Shown here piece by piece: positions 1 to 6,270 of a DNA stretch of 6,758 nucleotides. The translations under genes and the position numbers were made by a program. Origin of the DNA: Paracoccaceae bacterium. Lineage in GTDB: Bacteria; Pseudomonadota; Alphaproteobacteria; Rhodobacterales; Rhodobacteraceae. The DNA lies in contig JAHRVZ010000358.1 in NCBI GenBank assembly GCA_019090405.1, positions 1 through 6,758 on the forward strand, read 5' to 3'. The notes under the pieces were generated by a model. The model saw nothing but the letters and a program-made list of their open reading frames with translations. It made no database searches and was not told the DNA's origin. Position 1 is the stretch's first letter. Every line of letters begins with the position of its first letter.

Positions 1-2090
1 CTAAGGAAAACTGCACCGATGGTAGCGATGGCGCTTTCCAGGATCAGCCCGCTTTTGGCTCGGGTCTTGCTGACAAGATACCAGGCAGCTGTCAGTGGGA
101 CCAGGCTGCCGACATAGGCCAGTAAAACCTGTGTCATTGGCGTTCTCATGGTCAAGTTCTGTTCGATCAGATCAAAGCCGGTCGCCCAGGGGAATCCGGG
201 ATCAATGATCAACCGATATGTAATTACAGCAACAGCAATTTGGACAAACAATCCCAATGCAGGCAAGTCATATTTGCGATCAATGATCACGGTAAACAGA
301 ACCATCAACGCCAGCGCCAGTGTCAGGGCGGTTTTGGCGACCAACAAAAACAGTGCCAGTGAGATCAGCGTCAGGGCCGCAATCCCAAAAAGCGCAATAC
401 GCAGGGCGCGTTGGTCTGCATCCGGACCCCGCGCTGTGCGTTCTGCCAGCACGGTCATCATTGCCGCCACGGTGATTGCGGCCAGCGCCCATGGGTACGC
501 ACCGACAACTGTCGCGGGGTTCCAGAAAAATTCCAATATCAACATCACAGCAGGCGCATAGGTCGCCGCTAACAAAGCCCAGAACACCGGGGTGTTGAAG
601 CCACGGGCCTCCATTGTTTCAGCCTGCCTCATCCGCAGGAAGGCAAGCACAGAACCAAGCACACCAATAGCTGTTATAACCCATGCAGAAACCGGAGCCG
701 CAGTTTCAGGCAGGCGATCAATCCCGGCCTTGAATTCCAGAAACATTGGGCCACGATCAATCGCCTGAAGCATCAGAACCACCAGAATGGCCAGACCGGG
801 GACCAAGACGAGATCATATAATGCGGGTGCCTGCCGCATCCAAAGCAGTGTCGCTATCAATAAAATCACCAGTGTAGCAAGGCCCAGATAAGCTTCTTCT
901 GGTTTTGCGGCATCTGTCACCACCACCAACGCCGCAACGCTGGCAACAATCGTGACAGCCGTCGCAAGCCGGGTTGGGAATTCAGGAAAACCCTTATCTT
1001 TTAGCAACTTGAAACGCATATCAAGCAACGAAGCGCCATCGTGGTGCGGCAACAGGCTACGCTGTGGAATGACAATAGCGGCGCCCGCAATCAGCAGAAC
1101 TGCAACCAAGAAATGCATCGCTTCACCGTCCGCATGATACACGACCCAGATCGACAACAATGTCGCAATCAATGCAAGAACCGACACCCAAGCCCAGTGC
1201 TTAACGGTGTCAATCGCCAGCCAGGCCACAGCAATCAGGGCAAAATAGTAATAGAACACCCAAGACTTGTCAGACTGACCGCCAATCAAAAATGGCGCGG
1301 CACAGGCGCCAATAACGCCCAGTGCGCTCAGAAATGGTCCGTAGAACCAGCCTAAAACCACCGCCAGAACCGACACGAGACAAAGCGCAGCCAAAGCTGA
1401 ACCCGGTTCAATGATGCCATACATCACCCGCGCCGAGAGCGTTCCCACGAAAAGAACAATCAACCCTGCCCCGGCCAAGGCAGATGGCAGGTATTGCATG
1501 GCATGGGTCGCATCATCGCCAAAACGTCGACGGATCACTTCGCCGCCGACGATCAATATCGCGCCAAATGCCAGCGCGGCCATCACCCGCCAAAAGGGTG
1601 ACAACAAACCGTTTTCCGCGCCGTATTGCACCATGAAAACACCGGCCAGAACAAGCGATGCTGCCCCTGCTGCAAGCACCCAGTTCTCACGTAGCCACTG
1701 GCTGAGAGTGTCAAGAGTTTCACGACGGAATACAAATGCGCGTGGTGTTTCTTGCGTCTGCTCATCTTGTATTTCGCGTCGCGGGCTTGCAGTTTCTTCA
1801 ACCATATCCTCGCCCTGTGCGGCGCTCAAAGCATTGGGCGCTGACTTGGCTGTATCTTTCGAATCCTCATCAGCTTCTTCTTTTTCAGAGCTTGAATAGG
1901 CTGGATGCTTACTGGATTTCCAAGCGGGCTCGGAGGCGTCCTCGTTCTTGGAAATACCATTAGCGGGATGGCGTAGTTCAAGACGTGCTACGCGCGATTT
2001 AAGCCGGGCATGAGACACCAATAAATATGGCACACCAAGAACGATCACCATGCCCAACAATCCGAGCAGAGAAACACCAAGTTCCAACAT
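1..2090 (-). CDS. DUF2339 (COG5373-type) large polytopic membrane protein, 3' end missing at window edge
   Basis: The frame opens at the ATG at 2090 and stays open for 696 codons to the left edge with no stop, so the C-terminus is outside the window. An AAGGAA Shine-Dalgarno (2101-2106) lies 10 nt upstream. Residues ~4-24 form a first transmembrane helix. Residues ~25-130 are a hydrophilic linker rich in Glu, Asp, Ser and Lys. From residue ~136 there is a near-continuous run of hydrophobic helices, about 19 within the visible part. The second helix begins NWVLAAGAAS and is followed by QYGAENGLLSP and a GGEVIRRR motif, which is how DUF2339 proteins typically begin their core. Such proteins usually exceed 800 residues, so perhaps 100-300 are missing. 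The function of the family is not established; location is the inner membrane. The family call rests on recalled pattern and topology. The gene is divergent from the FHA-protease gene, and its 3' neighbour is not visible. Confidence 0.85.
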   Translation of the reverse strand, partial: MLELGVSLLGLLGMVIVLGVPYLLVSHARLKSRVARLELRHPANGISKNEDASEPAWKSSKHPAYSSSEKEEADEDSKDTAKSAPNALSAAQGEDMVEETASPRREIQDEQTQETPRAFVFRRETLDTLSQWLRENWVLAAGAASLVLAGVFMVQYGAENGLLSPFWRVMAALAFGAILIVGGEVIRRRFGDDATHAMQYLPSALAGAGLIVLFVGTLSARVMYGIIEPGSALAALCLVSVLAVVLGWFYGPFLSALGVIGACAAPFLIGGQSDKSWVFYYYFALIAVAWLAIDTVKHWAWVSVLALIATLLSIWVVYHADGEAMHFLVAVLLIAGAAIVIPQRSLLPHHDGASLLDMRFKLLKDKGFPEFPTRLATAVTIVASVAALVVVTDAAKPEEAYLGLATLVILLIATLLWMRQAPALYDLVLVPGLAILVVLMLQAIDRGPMFLEFKAGIDRLPETAAPVSAWVITAIGVLGSVLAFLRMRQAETMEARGFNTPVFWALLAATYAPAVMLILEFFWNPATVVGAYPWALAAITVAAMMTVLAERTARGPDADQRALRIALFGIAALTLISLALFLLVAKTALTLALALMVLFTVIIDRKYDLPALGLFVQIAVAVITYRLIIDPGFPWATGFDLIEQNLTMRTPMTQVLLAYVGSLVPLTAAWYLVSKTRAKSGLILESAIATIGAVFL

Positions 2091-2113
2091 AAATCACTAA
2101 TTCCTTACGGTTT

Positions 2114-2131
2114 CTCTCACCCTAATGAGAG
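2114..2131. repeat. 6-bp inverted repeat overlapping the candidate DUF2339 promoter
   Basis: CTCTCA (2114-2119) and TGAGAG (2126-2131) are perfect complements around a 6-nt centre. The dyad lies 24-41 nt upstream of the DUF2339 start and overlaps the proposed -10. It could be a small operator, a 5' leader hairpin, or chance, since six base pairs is short. Confidence 0.3.
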
Positions 2132-2147
2132 CTACTTGTGCTGGCAA
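2119..2147 (-). promoter_or_regulatory. candidate sigma70-type promoter for the DUF2339 gene
   Basis: On the minus strand TTGCCA (2147-2142) and TAGGGT (2124-2119) are separated by 17 nt. Transcription would begin about 20 nt upstream of the ATG at 2090, just ahead of its ribosome binding site. The -35 is a fair match and the -10 is poor (3 of 6), so this is a placement inferred from spacing rather than a clear promoter. Confidence 0.25.
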
Positions 2148-2298
2148 GGTCACTGATTTCGTTCGTTTTAAGGCGAAGATTTTTGGGCTAAATCAGCCGC
2201 CGCCTTTGATGTATCAATAGCCATGCGTCCAGCCACACAAAAACGCTGGCGATCTGCCGCAAACATTGCGATCGTTTTTCTACTAGATCGTGGACCAG

Positions 2299-2326
2299 TT
2301 GGACAAATTGGATTAGTCTTTATCTG
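2299..2326 (+). promoter_or_regulatory. weak candidate promoter for the FHA-protease gene
   Basis: TTGGAC (2299-2304) and TATCTG (2321-2326) are separated by 16 nt. Transcription would begin near 2333, about 20 nt upstream of the preferred TTG start at 2352. Each hexamer matches consensus only partly. If real, this promoter would rule out the upstream ATG at 2223 as the start codon. Confidence 0.2.
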
Positions 2327-2351
2327 TATCTTGTCACAACCGAGAAGTTTA

Positions 2352-3944
2352 TTGGACGAAATATCCACAGCCCAAAGCCCCTCCAAAGGGTCAGAGACAG
2401 ATCACAGCGTCCGTGCCTTTTTGGAGAATCTGACCGGCCCGTCGCGTGGACGGGTTTCCTGGCTTGCCGAGAACAAAATCATAGCTTTGGTCGGGCCAGA
2501 TCGCATTCTCCATCTTGAGACAGATGAACCAGCCCCCCCTGAGGATAGCGTGCTTGCCCGACTGTCATGGGACGAAAACACCTATGCCATCGAAGCGCTT
2601 GGCGACCAGAATATCTGGGTTAACGGACGCAAGACCGGCACGGCGCACCTTTTGCACGGCGATATGATCGAGTTTGGGGATGATGGACCCATGTCGCGGT
2701 TTCGACTTTGCACCCGGTCATATCCGACGCGTTGGCCAATCGAGGAAATACTTGGCGACACGGTCGCCTATATGCGAACCAGCCGACAGTCATTCGCTTT
2801 GCGTGCAAAAAGGGCATTGTTTGAGGGCACCCGCCGTGTACTTGTTGAGACAACGATCTTCTTTCGCTTGTCCGTCATATTCGCTCTGGTCGGCCTGACA
2901 GCACTAGGGGTTTTTCAATACCGCACCGACCAGCGTTTACAGCAAAGCATTCATCAAGAGGCTCTGCGTCTTCAGGCGATCACAACTGCCCTTATGCAAA
3001 CACGTCAAGAAGCGCTCACGCCCAGCGACCTTTCCTTAATGCGCGAAGAACTTGATCTTCAGCTTACCACGAATGCCGAACGTTTGGCCGCTCTTGAACG
3101 GCAGACCGATGCTTCGGCGCGTGTGATCAGGGACTCGCTGCTTTCAGTTGCTTTCCTGCAAGGCGCATATGGGCTTCGCCATGTAGAAAGCGGGTCGCTG
3201 CTACGCCACGTTCTTGGTCCACAAGGAAAGCCAATGGCCACTCCTACAGGCCAGCCAATGATTGACCCGCATGGAAATGGGCCACCCTTTGAAATCAAGT
3301 TCACTGGCACCGGCTTTCTTCTCAAGGACGGCGGACAGCTTGTCACGAACCGACATGTCGCCGTGCCGTGGGGAAGTGGCGACAAACTGAAGACGTTTAC
3401 AAAAGGTGGCCTGAAACCCGAAATCCTAAATCTGGTGGCCTTTTTTTCTGACCTGCCAGAGCCTTTTGATGTTGAACTGGCGCGGTCCAGTGAAACTGCC
3501 GACCTAGCTCTTTTGTTACTTGGTACACCGCTTGCTGACGGCAGAGGTTTAACTTTGGCAAAGGATGAACCGAATGCGGGTGACGAAGTAATTGTTATGG
3601 GCTTTCCAACGGGGCTTCGCACTCTGATTTATCAGGCTGGCCCAGAGTTCCTGAAGAACCTCGAAGAGTCCGGTGAAAGCGACTTTTGGACAATCGCAAT
3701 CCAGTTGTCGAAACGTGGCTTGATTGTTCCGCTGGCCAGTCGCGGCATTATCGGACAGATTGCCACCGGCGCTATCGTCTATGACGCGGAAACGACGCAT
3801 GGCGGCAGCGGCGGCCCGGTTTTGAACCGTGATGGTCACGTGATCGCTGTGAACGCCGCCATCATCCCTGAATACGGAGGTTCAAATTTCGGCGTGCCGG
3901 TCCTTGACCTTATGGATCTTTTGCAGGGTGACATTGCGAACTAA
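2352..3944 (+). CDS. Membrane-anchored FHA-like domain / trypsin-like (S1C-type) serine protease
   Basis: 530 residues from the preferred TTG start. Residues ~20-119 look like an FHA fold: LTGPSRGRV opening, WVNGRKTG and the closing LLHGDMIEFG, although the canonical GR and SxxH residues are only partly kept. A basic stretch precedes one transmembrane helix (~167-188, FFRLSVIFALVGLTALGVF). Residues ~190-260 are a charged, heptad-like probable coiled coil. The rest is a DegP-like chymotrypsin-fold protease with GTGFLL, His335 (TNRHVA), Asp384 (TADLALL) and Ser486 (GGSGGPVLN), so the triad is complete. No PDZ domain follows. The positive-inside rule puts FHA in the cytoplasm and protease in the periplasm. 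The frame is open upstream to an ATG at 2223, but that start has no Shine-Dalgarno and adds a semi-hydrophobic leader that does not suit a cytoplasmic FHA. TTG 2352 has a weak GAGAAG upstream and gives the plausible N-terminus MDEISTAQ. The start is unsure; the domain calls are firm for the protease and moderate for FHA. The substrate is unknown. Confidence 0.88.
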   Translation: MDEISTAQSPSKGSETDHSVRAFLENLTGPSRGRVSWLAENKIIALVGPDRILHLETDEPAPPEDSVLARLSWDENTYAIEALGDQNIWVNGRKTGTAHLLHGDMIEFGDDGPMSRFRLCTRSYPTRWPIEEILGDTVAYMRTSRQSFALRAKRALFEGTRRVLVETTIFFRLSVIFALVGLTALGVFQYRTDQRLQQSIHQEALRLQAITTALMQTRQEALTPSDLSLMREELDLQLTTNAERLAALERQTDASARVIRDSLLSVAFLQGAYGLRHVESGSLLRHVLGPQGKPMATPTGQPMIDPHGNGPPFEIKFTGTGFLLKDGGQLVTNRHVAVPWGSGDKLKTFTKGGLKPEILNLVAFFSDLPEPFDVELARSSETADLALLLLGTPLADGRGLTLAKDEPNAGDEVIVMGFPTGLRTLIYQAGPEFLKNLEESGESDFWTIAIQLSKRGLIVPLASRGIIGQIATGAIVYDAETTHGGSGGPVLNRDGHVIAVNAAIIPEYGGSNFGVPVLDLMDLLQGDIAN

Positions 3945-4066
3945 AAATCAATTTCTCTATGGGCATACGTTCGAGATCGAAAGCCGGATAACGTGCACCA
4001 AGGCGATTTTCGGCGATACACCCTACAAAATGACAATTCAGGTAACAGTGTGGTGTCACAGCAATC

Positions 4067-4089
4067 ATTGTTTCTGAATTGGAAACAAT
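4067..4089. repeat. Perfect 8-bp inverted repeat, operator-like dyad
   Basis: ATTGTTTC (4067-4074) and GAAACAAT (4082-4089) are perfect complements around a 7-nt centre. The arms are AT-rich and no T-tract follows on either strand, so it does not look like an intrinsic terminator. The 15-bp arm-to-arm spacing resembles a binding site for a dimeric helix-turn-helix regulator, but it sits between two convergent genes, where an operator is unexpected. Confidence 0.45.
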
Positions 4090-4164
4090 AAGCTCCAATC
4101 TTCACGTTATTGTGCTTCTGCGGCAAAATCAAACAGGTTATTCTAATGGCATTTAGCAGCTATA

Positions 4165-4200
4165 GGGTCGTTCTTCGGAGCGGCCCATATTCTTTGCTCC
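4165..4200 (+). terminator. Intrinsic terminator-like C(UUCG)G hairpin downstream of the FHA-protease gene
   Basis: Left arm GGGTCGTTC (4165-4173), loop TTCG (4174-4177) and right arm GAGCGGCCC (4178-4186) form a 9-bp stem with two G-U wobbles, closed by the exceptionally stable C(UUCG)G tetraloop. It is followed by a moderately T-rich tail (4187-4200, seven T in fourteen). The wobbles pair only in plus-strand RNA; in minus-strand RNA the same positions become C-A mismatches. This points to termination of the protease transcript about 220 nt beyond its stop codon. The U-tract is imperfect, so efficiency is uncertain. Confidence 0.6.
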
Positions 4201-4253
4201 TCAATCATCCGCCCGCCTCATTACAGCCAATGGAACTGCACGGCCCATCATGG

Positions 4254-5150
4254 TCAGCAATCCTCGGATTTCCAGTTTTGGAATTCTTCATGGCGATTGA
4301 CAAAGAACGTCTGCTCTATCCATTCAAGGTCTGGCGCGGCGCGCCGCAACAACAGCTCGGACGCAGATGCCGAAAGCGTAGGGCGGCGCGGTTTTTTATA
4401 GTCAATTGCATTCCTAAACAGGCCATGCCGCCTTTTGTAAGTTCTGTTGATGGGCCTGAACTTTTTGTCCACAAGCGCAACATTGGCAGCAAGCAGGGAC
4501 GCAAAATCTGCGATCAACCCCGGCCCGGAAACCCAGGGTTCATGGAAAAGCCGCACGTCCAGGGCGTCTTTGCCAACAACTTCGATCCATCGCCGCAGCC
4601 TATGGCCGTAAGGCACGTTACCTCTATTTGCTACAAACGCTTCCAGATCATCCGCATTTCTTTTTGCCCGTCCTTCGTGGCCATGCAGGCTCACCATCCA
4701 TGCGGCTGGATTGCGAATATAGGCTACGTATTTAACCGATCTGAATTTTTCAGTCAGGAATTCATGCAAAGCCTGTATTTGTTCCTGTTTGAAATTCGTC
4801 TGCACAAGGCTTTCTGACGAAGCAACAAACGCCTTTGCGCCATCTCTATCAATCAGCGCGTCCAATCGCCTTTGGTAATCTTCAGCCACTGAGATTTGCG
4901 CGTTCATGTCATTTCGCGGAATGCCCAACAGCGCGTTGATGGGCCGATGAGGAACCAGATTTCCCGCCAATGTATGTGCCAAAACAACAAGATGGGGATT
5001 GGTGCATATCCATTCAGGCCTTGGGTCAGTCCTGAGATAGAATACACCTTGTGCTTTTAGATCAGCAGTTGCCTCGTTTAGCCACGCCTGAATTGCGCTT
5101 GATCCGCATTTGTTAAAGCCAATGTGTATGATCGCATCCAGCTTGCTCAT
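4254..5150 (-). CDS. Sulfotransferase-like (PAPS-binding fold) protein
   Basis: 298 residues, a normal length for this family. The N-terminus carries a 5'-phosphosulfate-binding loop of the type HIGFNKCGSSAIQ (residues 9-21), with Lys14 in the P-loop-like position; the usual T-G after this Lys is C-G here. VASSESL (109-115) matches the SSE motif common in bacterial sulfotransferases. YIRNPAAWMVS (144-154) is the 3'-phosphate-binding motif with Arg146 and Ser154. These imply transfer of sulfate from PAPS to an acceptor, often a surface polysaccharide; the acceptor here is unknown and no glycan-synthesis gene is visible. No signal peptide or membrane segment is seen, so it should be cytoplasmic. 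The ATG start has AAGAAGG nine nt upstream. It lies 85 nt downstream of rluD on the same strand, and may be cotranscribed or have its own promoter. The C-terminal third (after ~225) is basic and poorly conserved to my eye. Confidence 0.82.
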   Translation of the reverse strand: MSKLDAIIHIGFNKCGSSAIQAWLNEATADLKAQGVFYLRTDPRPEWICTNPHLVVLAHTLAGNLVPHRPINALLGIPRNDMNAQISVAEDYQRRLDALIDRDGAKAFVASSESLVQTNFKQEQIQALHEFLTEKFRSVKYVAYIRNPAAWMVSLHGHEGRAKRNADDLEAFVANRGNVPYGHRLRRWIEVVGKDALDVRLFHEPWVSGPGLIADFASLLAANVALVDKKFRPINRTYKRRHGLFRNAIDYKKPRRPTLSASASELLLRRAAPDLEWIEQTFFVNRHEEFQNWKSEDC

Positions 5151-5159
5151 GCTTTCTTG

Positions 5160-5178
5160 CCTTCTTGGGTGAACACCC
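5160..5178 (-). promoter_or_regulatory. Ribosome binding site of the sulfotransferase gene, abutting a small hairpin
   Basis: On the minus strand AAGAAGG (5166-5160) lies nine nt before the ATG at 5150 and supports that start. Immediately upstream, GGGTG and CACCC (5178-5167) form a short inverted repeat around TT. The hairpin ends exactly where the ribosome binding site begins, so it could modestly affect access to it. Confidence 0.5.
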
Positions 5179-5205
5179 CATAAATCATCACATCAAAGTG
5201 CTCAA
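5177..5205 (-). promoter_or_regulatory. Candidate sigma70-type promoter for the sulfotransferase gene
   Basis: On the minus strand TTGAGC (5205-5200) and TATGGG (5182-5177) are separated by 17 nt. This would place a start site near 5170, about 20 nt before the ATG. Each hexamer is an imperfect match (4 of 6 and 3 of 6), so this is only a candidate. Confidence 0.28.
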
Positions 5206-5209
5206 GTCG

Positions 5210-5223
5210 TCCGGCATGCCGGA
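5210..5223. repeat. 14-bp perfect palindrome just after the rluD stop
   Basis: TCCGGCATGCCGGA reads identically on both strands and begins 12 nt beyond the rluD stop codon. As RNA it would form a 5-bp GC-rich stem with a CAUG loop. No T-tract follows on the minus strand, so it is at best a pausing, mRNA 3'-stabilising or Rho-assisted element. A protein-binding site is the alternative. Confidence 0.45.
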
Positions 5224-5235
5224 AACATCGCTGAG

Positions 5236-6270
5236 TTATGTCGCAGGCAAACGCAACACTTCGATCAGATCCGCCATGTCGGGTGGGGTTTGAGCTTCGA
5301 ACCGCTTCGGCTCGTCTGTAACCGGATGGACAAACCCCAACACCGCTGCATGCAATGCCTGACGAGGGAACTGACGAACTGCTTCGTTTGCGACGGGACT
5401 GATTGAGCGCGCGGCCAGTTTACGTCGGCCCCCATACACCGGATCACCGACCAAACCGTGCCCTGCATGCGTCATATGCACCCGAATTTGATGGGTGCGC
5501 CCGGTTTCCAGCCAACATTCGATCAGCGAAACCACCGGAGGCATGCCAAACCGTTCAACAATGCGCGCGCGCGTCACCGCGTGACGGCCACCCTGAAACA
5601 GCACCGCCTGTCGTTGCCGGTCGGTTTTGTGCCTTGCCAGCTGTGTGGTCATCCGCAGGATATTACCGGCCTCAAAACTGGCACCCTTGACCCCACGCAG
5701 GCGTGGATCACTTGCCTCGGGCACGCCATAACAAAGGGCGCGATAATACCGTTCAACCGTGTGCTTTTCAAACTGACTGGCCAATCCCTGATGCGCGGCA
5801 TCCGTCTTGGCCACCACCAGCAAGCCACTGGTTTCCTTATCAATCCGGTGCACGATCCCCGGCCGTTTGACCCCACCCACTCCAGACAGATCATCACCGC
5901 AATGGTGCAGCAACGCATTCACCAACGTCCCCGATGGCGACCCCGGAGCCGGGTGTACAACCATGCCTGACGGTTTGTTGATTACAATCAGGTCATCGTC
6001 TTCGAACACCACATCCAAGGGTATATCTTCGGGGCCGATATGGCTGTCCTCGGCGACCTCGACGGTGATATTCACATCGGCCCCTTCCATGGTGCGCGCC
6101 CTTGGGTTGGTTTGCACAACGCCGTCCACCTCTACGGCGCCAGCGGCAATAAGCCGGGCCAAACGGGTGCGCGACAGCGTCGCGTCGGCTGGCACATCCC
6201 GCGAAAGCGCCTTATCAAGGCGCGACGGCGGGTCTGCCGCTATGGTGAACGAAACAAGGCGAGTGCCCAT
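5236..6270 (-). CDS. rluD: RluD-type 23S rRNA pseudouridine synthase (RluA family)
   Basis: 344 residues, the usual size. RluD converts uridines in helix 69 of 23S rRNA (1911, 1915 and 1917 in E. coli) to pseudouridine. An S4-like RNA-binding domain covers ~16-70 (SRLDKAL, LARLIAAGAVEVDG). The catalytic domain begins ~residue 84 and includes VINKPSGMVVHPAPG (97-111), the signature GIVHRIDKETSGLLVV (138-153) with catalytic Asp144, LETGRTHQIRVHM (255-267) and GLVGDPVYGG (272-281). The start at 6270 is fixed by a strong GGAAGGA site six nt upstream (6283-6277). The frame runs further, to 6468, but that extension is antisense to the DUF6476 gene and has no family similarity. RluD versus a close RluA-family paralogue cannot be fully separated by eye, though S4 domain and length favour RluD. 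The start codon overlaps that of the divergent neighbour. Confidence 0.93.
   Translation of the reverse strand: MGTRLVSFTIAADPPSRLDKALSRDVPADATLSRTRLARLIAAGAVEVDGVVQTNPRARTMEGADVNITVEVAEDSHIGPEDIPLDVVFEDDDLIVINKPSGMVVHPAPGSPSGTLVNALLHHCGDDLSGVGGVKRPGIVHRIDKETSGLLVVAKTDAAHQGLASQFEKHTVERYYRALCYGVPEASDPRLRGVKGASFEAGNILRMTTQLARHKTDRQRQAVLFQGGRHAVTRARIVERFGMPPVVSLIECWLETGRTHQIRVHMTHAGHGLVGDPVYGGRRKLAARSISPVANEAVRQFPRQALHAAVLGFVHPVTDEPKRFEAQTPPDMADLIEVLRLPAT
6207..6223. repeat. 7-bp perfect dyad inside the rluD 5' coding region
   Basis: GCGCCTT (6207-6213) and AAGGCGC (6217-6223) are perfect complements around ATC. The dyad is within rluD codons 16-22 and 46-62 nt upstream of the DUF6476 start codon, roughly where that gene's promoter or operator must lie. 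It may simply reflect codon choice for the Arg-Leu-Asp-Lys-Ala stretch. Confidence 0.4.

Larger units (their letters stand above)
3945..4253. other. Convergent intergenic region, no confident gene
   Basis: This gap separates the stop of the FHA-protease gene (plus) from the stop of the sulfotransferase gene (minus). It holds a perfect 8-bp dyad at 4067-4089, a stable-looking hairpin at 4165-4186, and a short TTCGA-GA-TCGAA inverted repeat at 3970-3981. Short reading frames exist on the minus strand (3910-4098 and 4153-4188), but none matches a family I recognise. Confidence 0.6.

Noticed and set aside
148..1899. Several plus-strand frames across the left third (for example 148-561 and 1411-1899)
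   Set aside because: They are shadows of the minus-strand DUF2339 gene, with low-complexity Ala/Ser/Arg-rich products and no domain.
2168..2386. 72-codon minus-strand frame in the divergent intergenic region
   Set aside because: It begins at a TTG without a Shine-Dalgarno, covers both candidate promoter regions and matches no family I know, including transposases.
3059..3622. 187-codon minus-strand frame
   Set aside because: It is antisense to the stalk and protease part of the FHA-protease gene; Ser/Arg/Pro-rich shadow.
4153..4188. 11-residue minus-strand frame with a GAGGAG site eight nt upstream
   Set aside because: Too short to judge, and it coincides with the terminator-like hairpin, whose structure explains the sequence.
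4331..4346. 12-bp GC palindrome GCGGCGCGCCGC
   Set aside because: It encodes an Arg-Arg-Ala-Ala run in the sulfotransferase and is easily explained by codon choice.
4110..4817. 235-codon plus-strand frame
   Set aside because: Most of it is antisense to the sulfotransferase gene, whose motifs are clear; the product resembles nothing known.
5458..5970. 170-codon plus-strand frame
   Set aside because: It lies wholly antisense to the rluD catalytic domain and has no recognisable motif.
5807..6268. Upstream extension of the DUF6476 frame on the plus strand
   Set aside because: It is antisense to rluD and Ser/Thr/Pro-rich without family similarity; the protein-like part begins at the ATG at 6269.
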